From NCBI GenBank assembly GCA_905182995.1, contig CAJJDP010000040.1:280607-344606 (forward strand): DNA of 64,000 nt, written 5' to 3'. The translations under genes were made by a program, and so were the position numbers. How positions within the stretch are numbered: the stretch's first letter is position 1; every line of letters starts with the position of its first letter. Source of the stretch: Paramecium octaurelia (taxonomy: Eukaryota; Ciliophora; Oligohymenophorea; Peniculida; Parameciidae). The notes under the pieces are model-generated. The model saw nothing but the letters and a program-made list of their open reading frames with translations, was not told where the DNA came from and ran no database searches. Below, piece after piece: positions 25,475 through 36,168 of this stretch.

Positions 25475-28400
25475 TCAAAAACTTTGATTTATTGCTTCGA
25501 TTAATTCCATATATTCAGCATTCTGATTTTCATAAAATTTTTTTAAATTATCTTAATTTTTAAAGTAATTAATTAATGCCTTCACTTGATTCAAAGGTTG
25601 TTTTGCTTATTCCAAGCTTAAATGCATACTTTTATTAGCTGTTGATAATTGATTTAGTGTTTTTTCTTTTTCAATTTTGTCCTAATTTAACTTATATAGT
25701 TCTGCTTGTAAAGTGTTTTATTATATTTAAAATTAGGAGATATTTTTTTTCAATAGATCAATTTCCGTTTGTTTGGCCTTTTTGTCATCCAAACTTTCTT
25801 ATTCTACCTTCTGAAGGTTGAGTTTTAGTTTATTATATGTTTCTTGATTTGCTTTTCTTTCAGCCAAACTGTCTTATTGAATCTTGTGTATGAGTTGATC
25901 ACATTCTTTTTGTTTTTCTTGTTTTTCATCTAAACTTTTTTATTAAAGGTTTTCAAATCTTAATTTTAGCTGATCATATTCTTTTTATTTTGCAGCCTTT
26001 TCAGCCAAATTGTCTGATTAAATCTTGTGTATGAGTTGATCACATTCTATTTTTTTTGCTTCTTTTTCATCCAAACTTTTTTATTAAAAGATTTCAAAAC
26101 TTATTTTTAGTTGGTCATATTCTTTTTATTTTGCAGCATTTTCAGCCTCGCTATCTCTTTTAAACTCTTAATACATTAATTTCAAAGAATTGTTAGTTTC
26201 ATTTAGCTAGTTATTTTCTGTTTTGAAGTTTGATAATTATGAATTTAACTCATTTATGATCTAACCATCTTTTTATTATTTTTTTTTTAATTACTACTAT
26301 TCAGCTTCAAATTATTTAATTACTTCTTAATTTTTTTCTAACAATAATATCTTTTCTTCTGTTGATACTATTTTAAATCTTTCTAATTTAATTGTTAAAT
26401 TTAGTACATCTTTCTTTAGATTTGTTATTTTATCTAGGTTTTCCAAATCTGCAATTCGTAAAATATTGAATTATTCACTAACCTTTTGTGATATTTCTTT
26501 TTTTAAATTTTCAAAGTGAATTTTGAACCCATTTATTGTGCTATAATCTAAATTCTATTAATGTTAATGATAAGTCTCATTAATCTCTTATTGATTATTT
26601 TATGCATATTCTATATTTTATAAGTTTGATAATTGCGATTATGATTATTATAAGCTACTTTGAGGTTAAGAAATTTGTTATAGTTATTGATTTTCTTATT
26701 ATTAAATTAGGTCATCTTAGTTTTATAAATATTAAGTTGATTGCTAATTATTTGGATAATTATGCATGAATATTTAAGATAACTCTTAGATCAGAATTGA
26801 GCCTTACTAACTAAAATACTTTAGTAAAAATCCCTGCGAATTTTGTGAATCATTTTCATCATTTTAAATATGTTAACTAATAGAAGATAAGATGTTTTCA
26901 TTATCATCTTTCTTCGATTCCTAATTATCTATCCTGAGTTCATTTGCGTTTTATTGTGAATTTTCTTTTACTTATGATTCCTATATGCTCTACTATTATT
27001 CATCTAAGGATTATTATTAATCATCGTTTTCAATTGATCTTTAATTGCTAATCCCTTGCTCATTTGTGTTTTACTTTTAATTATCTTTTATTTTTGATTC
27101 AGATATATCCGATTATTATTCCTCTAAGCACTATTATTAACCGTAGTTTTCAATAGATCTTTAATTGCTTATCATTATTTCATTTATGTTTTATTTTTGA
27201 TTATCTTTTATTTATGATTCCTATATGCTCTATTATTATTAATCTAGGCATTATTATTAACAGTGGTTTTCAATTTATCCTTAATTGCTTATCATTTCTT
27301 AATTTGTGGTTTATTTTTCATTTTCCATATGATTATCCTTTAAAGCTTTAGAATTATGTTAATTCAATTCTATTTAGTTTTGTTGTTAAATATTTAAGTA
27401 GTTTTCATTTAATCCTTAATTGTTAGTTAACTTCGATTCTTCTAAATTATATTCTTAATTAGCACTATTTTGATTATTGATTTCATTTTAAGGGTGCGAA
27501 TCTTGATAAAATTCTTAATTTCTGTACTCTATCGTATTTCCATTTTATTATTAGCATTCTTGAATTTTATTTGTGACATTCTATTAAATTTTTAACAACT
27601 GATCATTAAACTATTTTTTCTAATTTTCTAACAAATTTGAATTTATGTTATCTACTTGGTCTTTATATTCTTAAATTTATTATTAAAAATAGTCTTTTAA
27701 TTTGTCTTCTATATAATTTTAGATATTAGGACTTAATATAGTTTCTTCTTAATTGGATTTTTGACTAGCTACATTCAAAATATTTTTTTCTAACTTGATT
27801 TCAAAATCTTATTACTATTTCTATAATTATGTTAAATAATCATTTATTCTTTAATCGAATGACTTATTCTCATTAGATTATTATTAAATTTAATGTTTTT
27901 AAGATCCTATAAGCTAATCTTTAAATTCTAACTTTTCTGCAATAGATTTTTCTATATTACTTATTTTATTTTAAATCTTGGACTCAAGTTCTTGTTATTA
28001 ATTTTATGATTATGTTTAAGCAGAATTCAACTTTTCTTCCATTAATTTTTTCTCATTAGTTTATTATAATACTTATTATTTTAAAGATTCTATTATTTTA
28101 TCTCTGGATTGTAACTTTTCTGCAATAGAACTTTCTATGTTATTTAATTTATTTTATATCTTAGTTTCAAAATCTTTTTATTAATTTTATAATTAAGTTT
28201 AAGCAAAATTCAATTTTTCTTCCATTTACTTTTTCTCATTAGTTTGTTGTTAAATTTATTGTTTTTAAAGTTCTATTTATTAATCTTTATCGAAAAATTA
28301 TTTTGTTATTTTGATTTCTAATTGAGAATATTTTCCTTCAAGTTATTTTATTTAAGAATCAAATTATACTTATTTTTGTTGTAACTGAGAATTTACAAGA

Positions 28401-29564
28401 GTTTCCATTTTATTCTATTATTCTAAATTAAACTATTATTAATTTTTAATTGTTTAGTCCATTTCTAAATATTTGTTATTTAATTGTTTTAAATCAATCT
28501 TCAAGGATTGTATTAATTTATCAAATAATTCTAATTCACCTTTTGAAATTTATTAAGCATCAACCTCAAATTATTATTCTATATTTTTGAAATTGTTTTC
28601 TAAAATTTAGATTCTTTCAATAGCTATTTAGATTTAAGATTTTTCTGGAAGTTATTATTGTAATTCATTATAAACCTATTGGATTGTTGGTCGCTTGGCT
28701 TCCACATATGACAGCATGTTAACTAAAAGGTTTTTAATTTTTTCTGAAGTCTACAATTAATTGATTTTATTATTAATATTAGCTGGAAATTTATGATTTA
28801 TGATTTATTAAGTTAATTATTGGTAATTTTATCCTTAAGTTATAAAATATAAATACCATCAAATAATGTTTAAGATGATAAAACTTCATAAAAAACGCAT
28901 GCCAATGACCAAATGTCAATTTTCTCATTATAATTATTGCTATTTTATATCATTTCTGGTGCTTAAAAGACTAAAGAGCCAACTGACATTGTTTTTATAT
29001 CCTAAGGGTTTGAACCCCTAACTAAACCAAAGTCAATCAACTTAAAAGTATCCCCTACTTTGATGTAATTTTCTGGTTTTAAATCTCTATGGATTAGTTT
29101 AGCATTATGTAAAAAAAGTATTGGTAGAGTAATCTATTAAGAATTAAAAATCTATTTACTTGAATCAAAACTTTATTTTTCTCTTATACAGGTATTTTGT
29201 TTTAACTTGTAAAATGATATAGACTCTCTTAGCCAACTTCCATTATAATACAATGTTATTTCTACCATTCGAAATAATCATATATTTAGATTATGTTACT
29301 AGAAAGCTAACCTTTATCGTTTCCTTAATCAAAAACCTTTTGGTATTGAATTAAATTTTTAATAAAGTCCTTCTCACTTTCTTTCATCTATTTCTGTAGC
29401 TTAAGCGCAAATTATTTAGAATTATTTCCCCATCCTTACGCGTTTGCAATATATACTCCTCCTTCCGAGCCAGATCCAAGAAGCTTAATTAAGGTAAACT
29501 TTCTATTTGGAAATTCATTTGTCTTAGCCTCTATAACTGTATTAAGCAGTCCAATATAATTCAT
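25475..29564 (-). CDS. Protein kinase with very long coiled-coil C terminus
   Basis: Three exons (introns of 26 nt near 29134-29159 and 23 nt at 28834-28856) give 1346 residues. The N-terminal 300 residues are a complete kinase: LLGSGSEGGVYIAN loop, KQFALK lysine, HRDLKPEN, DFGLVR, SLVFQAPEM and the [12 protein letters not shown] segment. The remaining 1040 residues form one coiled coil dominated by Lys, Glu, Gln and Asn with internal repeats. Residues such as TNEFPNRKF and VYNELQ at the domain borders match both kinase domains of the gene at 1-3528, so the two genes are paralogues. The coiled coil suggests oligomerisation or a cytoskeletal anchor (inferred). The second intron has an AAG 3' end; only its removal restores the frame of the APE-to-Arg region. 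Confidence 0.88.
25855..26160 (-). repeat. 141-nt tandem repeat in kinase coiled coil
   Basis: The plus-strand segment starting ATCTTGTGTATGAGTTGATC at 25882 recurs at 26022, an offset of about 140 nt (47 codons), with the intervening TTTTCATC and CATATTCTTTTTATTTTGCA blocks also repeated. In protein terms this is a repeated heptad block with a KECDQLIHKIQ core. Confidence 0.7.
26990..27310 (-). repeat. 120-nt tandem repeat, three copies
   Basis: Blocks with CAATTGATCTTTAATTGC at 27031, CAATAGATCTTTAATTGC at 27151 and CAATTTATCCTTAATTGC at 27271 are spaced exactly 120 nt apart, and the flanking TATTATTAA and TTATTTTTGATT blocks repeat in step. They encode 40-residue units in the coiled coil of the kinase gene. 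Confidence 0.8.
28014..28250 (-). repeat. About 183-nt imperfect repeat in kinase coiled coil
   Basis: GTTTAAGCAGAATTCAAC near 28014 and GTTTAAGCAAAATTCAAT near 28197 begin closely matching 45-nt blocks that end in TCTCATTAGTTT. The offset of about 183 nt equals 61 codons, again keeping the frame. Confidence 0.65.
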
Positions 29565-29928
29565 CCAAACTCTATTTCTATTAAAAAATTATATAAATAT
29601 TATAGTAACGTTTTGTATATTATTTAAATATGTTATCGAGAATTCTATTAAAATAAAAAAAATTCATATTATTAAAAGTAAAGAAAATTTTCTTTGGAAT
29701 AAACCTAGCCTTTGGGCTATTTTATTTTAATAATCATAATAATAAACCAATTAGAAAATTTATTAAATTAATGAATAATTGTATAGATCAAGAAGTTTGA
29801 ATATAAAAATGAGGGTAAGCATTTTCAAAAGTATTAATATCACTCTGTATTTTGTCATGAATATAAAATGATTAATTATAAAATGCATGATTAATGTGCC
29901 CGTTTTTGACAATATTAAAATTAAAATA
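29565..29928. other. Divergent intergenic region
   Basis: This AT-rich spacer lies between the start of the kinase gene (minus) and the start of the second matrix protein gene (plus) and should contain both promoters. I see no further gene and no clear motif. Confidence 0.5.
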
Positions 29929-31053
29929 ATGAGAGCTCTTTTGACAATATGTTTAGTGGCTGCCGTATTTGCTGCAGATGCAAACAAATTCGCTGTTTTA
30001 CTATAAACAGGAACAAGAGGAAATGATGCAGTTGAATCAGTATACAATCTTTTGAGAGATCTCAAAACAGAAAACGTTAATGTCTAAGCTGCTGCTGACA
30101 AGAAGAACAACACAGATGAAGGTAAATAGTGAAATATCTCTAGAAATCTTCGCTTAAGTGATTGGTGATTTGACAAATGTTGCCTCACTCAATAAACAAT
30201 AATGGGAAGCACTTGGAGCAGTTAGAGGTGATGTTGAAGCTTAAATTAGAGTATTAATTAATAATATATAATTAGGATGGATATTAATGGTTAGCATGGG
30301 CTGAATCAAGACTTGCAGAAATTGAAAGAAGAAATGCTTAACTTTAAGATTAAAGATGTTGGGCCAATGGACTTTTTGTCAAGTCTCTTGCTGATCATGC
30401 TGATGCTATTGGTGTTGTCTAACTTTTAGAATAAGATGTTGCTGGTTTTCTCACAAACAACGCTGGAGTTGAACTTGTTGAAAAGGCTTAAACCATTGCT
30501 GATAAATTATCTGCATATAGTCACCTTTTCTAATAAGATGCCCTTGAAAAATTCCAATCCCTTGCTGAAGTGAAAAGAGATGGAACCACTGGAGAATAAG
30601 TCCTTTAAATCTTATAAGACTTATAAGCCGAATTAGAATCGACTCTTGCAACACTCTAAGAGTAAGAAATCCATGCTGCCTTTGCCCTTGCCAAATACGT
30701 TTCAGATACTAATGCTGAAGTTGCATGGTTGAACTCAGAACATGAAAGAAGAACAGGCCTTGTTGAAAAATTAGAAACTGTAATTGATAAATCAATTTTC
30801 TTAGTAACTCCCAGCTGTTCTTGCCTAATAAGCCAAGGCTCTTAAACTATGGAAAGACTCTTTAAATGCAGTTGCCGGTGCCACAGCTGATTTGGAAGAA
30901 AAGAGAGAATTCTATGCCTCTGAAACTGCCAGAAGATAAGGTATATAAGTTATATTATTTTAAGAGGAAAACGCTATTATCGATGTTGTTATACAACTCT
31001 TTAAAGATCAAGTTAGATCATTGGCTTCATAAACTTCTCTCAAGAGAAAGTGA
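29929..31053 (+). CDS. Trichocyst matrix protein (second)
   Basis: Five exons (introns of 22, 25, 25 and 24 nt) give 342 residues. MRALLTICLVAAVFA is a signal peptide; the mature part begins near DANKFAVLLQTGTRG. The rest is an Ala/Glu/Gln-rich helical protein with repeated coiled-coil blocks and an aromatic motif WAESRLAEIERR. It belongs to the same secretory matrix superfamily as the genes at 19389 and 34845 but is clearly a different member. It would be cargo of trichocyst dense-core granules. The last intron (30941-30964) ends in AAG. The gene converges with the minus-strand gene ending at 31098, only 44 nt away. Codon bias again suggests high expression. Confidence 0.82.
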
Positions 31054-31097
31054 TCTGTTCACATTAATATAATAATATAAACAAATTCATTTTCAAT

Positions 31098-32594
31098 TCA
31101 TATTGTTTGCTCCTCATCACTATTGTAATTTAAAATCTATTCTTAATTTCTTTCTCTTATTTCATTCATTTTTTCATAATCTTCATCGTCATCCTCTAAA
31201 TAAGAAGGAACTGTTTCCTCAGGCTCAAATTTCAACTTTAATTTGTAAAGTTCAAGCAAAACTTCTCCTTTTTAGTTCAAAATTTCTGATACGATCTCAA
31301 AAGTCTTTTTGGCTCCAATAAACCTCAATGTAATTGGACAAATGTAAACTCCTGGGATATCCGTATAATAGGGACTTAACAATACGCCTTTTAAGCATTG
31401 ATAGAACCTATAGAATGTGATGTCATAAAAGAGGGTTCCATAATCTTCAACCTATTCTTTACATTAGCTGCAAATCATCGATTCTGGATCTATTATATGC
31501 TATAAGAATTCAAAACTGGAATTCACAGAACAATTTAAAGAATGCAGATACTTAAAGGAAACAGGTTTTATCTAAAGGCTCTCAATATTTCCCTTCACAG
31601 GGTATTTTTATTTATATAAACTCTGCCAATATTCTTAGAATTCCTTTGTATTTTGTTCTCTATATTTTTCCTGAACTAAAATCAATCCTGAACTTATTTA
31701 GTCATAAGGATAAAAATCAAAAATATTCAAAGATATTTTATTGTTTTTCTCTAAATAATTTTCAAAATAGTTTATGTTTTATCTTGTTTCTTTATAACGT
31801 TTGCTGTTCTATTCTACAAACTTTTCAAAATGCTGAGTGTTAAGGTAATAAGGTTTTTGATTATCATTTCTAATAAAATTAAAATTCAATAAACTAGGAA
31901 ATATTTAAATTTTTAGTTTCACTTTTGCAAATTATGATAAAAGTTCTCGTATTTCAAATAAATATATCACTAGTTAGTTTGAAATTTTATTGTATGATGA
32001 CAGAACCTTTTTTTGCTAATCTCTATTGGAGCTGAAAATCATATCACTATATACGCTTTAATTAACTAGTGCAGGAGGAATCATAAGAGTGTCATATTTT
32101 AACCAAAAGGAGGGATATTGAAGTTCATTCTTTGTAACATAATCAATATCATCTATCAAATAACTATATACAAGATGCTTATTAAGTTCATCATACATAT
32201 TCCATTTATGTTGATTAAATAAATCATGAGCAAATTAAAGATATTGCCATACCAATTCCTAAACAATTTTCAAGTTAGTATTAGTTTATTACAATTATCC
32301 GAAAATATTCTTTTTTGATTCTATTTGGTTAAAATTGTCAAATGATTAGGATAACCTATCTTTTATTATTTTAAGCATTTCATCAAAATCTTATTTCTCA
32401 TTCTTGATATTCGCTCCTAAGTAGGTTTAAAAAAATGGATAATCTTCTTTGTATTCAATATATAATGCAAGAAATTCAATTTTAAGCTACAAAGCTAATG
32501 TTATCCTGTTCTATAAATATCGAAGTTGGAACTTGTCGATAATTTTGATTATTTAGATAAGAATGGCTGGAGTTAGAAATCTTTAATGTTTCAT
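31098..32594 (-). CDS. Hypothetical 498-residue protein
   Basis: One uninterrupted frame from ATG at 32594 to TGA at 31100 encodes 498 residues with no intron, unusual here. The protein starts MKHQRFLTPAILIQIIK and is rich in Tyr, Phe, Leu, Gln and Asn, with predicted helices and no signal peptide or membrane segment. Near residues 350-365 is ICSQCKEQVEDYG, a lone CxxC, followed by YYTDIPGVYICPITLRF. The last 50 residues are acidic (LEDDDEDYEKMNE). I do not recognise the family. The long open frame, sensible composition and tight packing between neighbours support a real gene. Confidence 0.75.
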
Positions 32595-32928
32595 TAATTA
32601 TCTTAAATAATGATGAAGTGTTAAAAATATATGTTATAAATTTAATAAAAATAATTCCAAACTTTATAGAATAGAATAGATAAAGAAGGGTAATGCTAAC
32701 AAATTTGATTCTTATAAAATTTACAGATATAATTCTACATTCCTACTAAAAATGATTTAAAATCATAAATAAAAAAATAAAACAAATCTATTTATGATAT
32801 CAAATAGAAATATTTATTAAATATGTATTTTCGAAAATTAATTATCATAAATACCTTCATATAACAATGCATGTGTTAGAATAATTGAAATAATTTTAAA
32901 ACTAAAATGTATGTTAAATCATTCTAAC
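32595..32928. other. Intergenic, nothing recognised
   Basis: An AT-rich spacer of 334 nt between two minus-strand genes. It must include the promoter of the gene starting at 32594. I see no ORF or motif worth naming. Confidence 0.5.
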
Positions 32929-34416
32929 TCAATTAATCATCATTTTTAATAGATGTAAGGAATCATTAATTCTGTACCTCAGAGGATTTATGCAAAATAA
33001 TCGAACAGTTTCATCATTATTCATTTACTCCAAACACTCCAGGATAAAATTATGTCCTTGCCCATTTTGAAGAAGACTTTAACTATTACCTGTGAAGATT
33101 GAGTAGTTGTTGCTTGAGATTAAATAGTTAGTTGTAAGAATATTATATTACAGTTTTTCATTATAAGTTGATAACTGTATATTATAGCCTTTGATACAAC
33201 TAATGTCCTTATTTATTAGATTCATCAATGTTTTTTTGATTTGTGGGTTTTAAGTCATCTGAAGTTAATCGTGAAAATATTATTTAATGTAGTAATAGGG
33301 ATCTGTAAGAGATTGTTAAATTAATAACTACAACTGATGAAATATAACTTCAGGAGCTTGTAAGTGACACTCCTGTTAATATAAAGCAACCTCTTGATTT
33401 TGCATATTGAAGGGTAATTATCTGAACACATCTGGTTTGCTAATAGATCCATGAATCGCATATGAAACTTTAATGGATAGTACATTAGACTATAGTTACA
33501 AAATCATAGATCTGATTAATTATTCTACAATTTTCTTTTTAGAAGTGCTCTTACCACCAATGATCATGAAGTTTTTTTGGAATTTATTTTGACTATAAAA
33601 TCTATCTATTTCGTTAAATGTTGTAATGAGGTTGTTTTTGAAAGTATAAGTTTTATAGGAGCATTGGTTACGACATTTATCTTCTTAATTCACTTTTATT
33701 TTATTTTTACCCATTAATTAAATGATGGAGGAGTTACTCAGTCTTGAGAATAGACAAAAAAGATAATCATTTGATTAGCCCTATTAAACATTAACATTAT
33801 TGTTGTTCTCAATTTTTCTACCTTATTATTGAGCTTTATTTTTCCACTTAATATATGAATTAGATATTTTTTGATCGCATTATGATTTAGGACTTAGATT
33901 CTATTGCTTTTCTATAACATAATTGCTGAAATTTCTAATTTTGGATGTGTGATTGACAGAATTATTCGTGTATATATGGGACAATTTTTAATGCATAGTT
34001 TCTAAGGTTTTGGAACTTATAATGGAAGGATTGTTGCTTCTATTTCTGCCTGAACTAACACTGTCGCACAGCTTAATGTAAATATACTTGATACTTTTAA
34101 TTCATTTTTAACAGTCTCAATCTAATTTTTAATAAAGTTTAACTCCTTATAAATCTGCTCATCAATCTATATTTTGATATTTGTATAGCAATACGTGACT
34201 AATTTCTTGTCTCTTTGAATCATTGTAGGCTATATCATTTTCTGCTTTTAATGCAATTATTCTATTCAGATAATATTCATCATCTTATTCATTGATTTTG
34301 AATCTGAAATGTCTGCCTTCGCTCGCTATTCTTTTAATTTCATTTTTCCTTTAATTCATCAATTATTCCTTATTAATATGAACTGCCTTTTTATTTGAAG
34401 GACTGTACAAATTCAT
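32929..34416 (-). CDS. Possible divergent C-terminal kinesin-like protein
   Basis: Three exons (28- and 23-nt introns) give 478 residues from MNLYSPSNKKAVHINKEQLM to a TGA at 32931. The N-terminal third is charged and probably coiled coil (ALKAENDIAYNDSKRQEISH). The C-terminal half has features placed like a kinesin motor: YTFKNNLITTFNEIDRFY, then MIIGGKSTSKKKI where a P-loop would be, and finally LFCINPLRYRINDSLHLLK, reminiscent of the alpha4-alpha5 end with its SLRFA motif. The P-loop lacks the GxxxxGKT/S form, and no NxxSSRSH or DLAGSE motif is visible, so ATPase activity is doubtful. A kinesin-14-like fold is a guess; an unrelated protein is possible. The second intron ends in AAG. Confidence 0.62.
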
Positions 34417-34844
34417 TAATAAATAATTAGTAGTTATTAATAAAATAACAATTGGCGTTTAAGCTATAAAATAAACAAAAACATAGCATTTTTTATTTGA
34501 TTGCAATATGATGTAAATCTAGATGGTGAATAGGTTGTTGCTTAGATGTTTGTAGCCCATTTTCGGATAGTATGAGAGTTGCTTGGGGTAGACATAATGA
34601 AAGATTTAAGTTAGAATTTGAATAAATAGAAACAAATGATAGATAAATATTATGAGACATTCTATGAATAAATTAATTAGTTTTTATTTTAAATTTTTAG
34701 TTTTAGATAAGTTCTTTTCGAGAAGAATTTTTGAAATAATAAATTTTCTATTATTAATGAAGGGTTGGCAATTAAGAATTTTAATTATTCAATATATAAA
34801 TGTGAAGTATTCGTTTTTGACTTTTTTAATAATAATAACAAAAT
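34417..34844. other. Divergent intergenic region
   Basis: This 428-nt spacer should hold the promoters of the kinesin-like gene (minus) and the third matrix protein (plus). A minus-strand frame starting MSTPSNSHTIRKW near 34594 stays open for about 60 codons but cannot be spliced in frame to the downstream gene with any intron of normal size. Confidence 0.45.
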
Positions 34845-36055
34845 ATGTTAAAAGTAGCAGTCTGCACATTGCTCGTTCTTAGCATTACAGCAATTGATAT
34901 CAAAGCTTCAGTTTGGACAAGTCATGACTAAAAAATGTTTGCCCAAATCAAATAATCAGGATGGGGAAACTTTATCTTGAATTTTGGTGAGCTCCATTTA
35001 TCAACAGGTGGTATCCTTTCAGAACTCAACACAGAAATTGCCAAACTTGTATCATAATGTGTCTATCTAGATTGATGAATTGGATGAGGAATTAGCAGAA
35101 GTCCATCATTAATATCAAAGAAGAACAGATGTTCACAATAGAGAAGTAGGAAGACTTGAATAAGAAATCTAAGATAAAGAGAGAGGTAATACTATGATAA
35201 AAATCATCATTAGAGGTGTTCAACGCTCACGATTTCTATGATAATGTCCTCATCCCATAAAGAGATAGATTCGCTGCCCAACTTGAATAATTATAAGAAA
35301 ACATCGCTTAAAACAGAAGAACACTTAATGAGGCAACAGTCTAAAGAGCCAATGATCATGCTGAGTTTGAAGCTTAAGTTGCTGAACACAACGAAGCCAT
35401 CAGTGCCATTGATGAATCACTCGGTTTACTCAGTCAATTATCAGCACCATCACTCGTCTAAGTCTAAAAGGTTTAGAAGAATTTGACAAAAATCTAATAA
35501 AGCCTCAAGAGACATAGCACTTTCTAAACATTCATCAAGACCCTTATTGAAATCGCTGTCGAAGCCAACTTCGCTGATTAAGGAGCTCTTAAAGAAGTAA
35601 TTAATCATATAGATTTTATTAAAGATTCTTGTTGCCTTCAACAACTTGAGAGTTTAATTAGTTGATTCACTTAACACAATCACAGCCGATGAAGCTGAAG
35701 CCTAAAAAGATTTCGAAGCAAGAGTTATTCAATTGAACTAAGAACATGCTGAGTTCCAAAGAGCAGTAGTTGTCAAAACAGCTGAAATCGAAGCTAATGC
35801 CAGTATTTATTTCAATTATATGTAGCCAAAATCGAATAAACACTTGATTTGATTGATGAATTACATGCAGATTTGGATACATTGAACGGATAATTGTAGG
35901 CTGAAAACGACGACTTTGCTTTCGCCACCGATGTTTACAACGCCACCGTTGCTGAATACAACAAAGAATTGAATGCTGCTCACCAAGCCTTGGATTTATT
36001 AAATTAACCAAGATTCACCGATTATGTTAAATCATAACTCAAGGGTGCATTCTGA
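34845..36055 (+). CDS. Trichocyst matrix protein (third, T2-like)
   Basis: Five exons (introns of 22, 28, 28 and 23 nt) give 369 residues. [20 protein letters not shown] is a signal peptide. The mature protein is an acidic Ala/Glu/Gln/Asn-rich coiled coil with blocks such as [20 protein letters not shown] and a second similar block near the C terminus ([20 protein letters not shown]). This fits Paramecium trichocyst matrix proteins, which are made as precursors and processed in the granule; the T2 label is tentative. The third intron (35597-35624) ends in AAG. C-ending codons are clearly more common than in neighbouring genes, in line with very high expression. Confidence 0.85.
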
Positions 36056-36168
36056 CCTTATTAAATAAAAGTTAAACAAATTCATTTTTATATCAAATTT
36101 CTTTAACTATCATGAACATGATTGTACACCATTAACTTTCATCAAGTCTCATTTTAAATGAAGAAGAG

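Noticed and set aside
34470..34600. A minus-strand 5' exon (MSTPSNSH...) for the kinesin-like gene.
   Set aside because: No intron of 20-34 nt links it in frame; the ATG at 34416 alone gives a consistent model.
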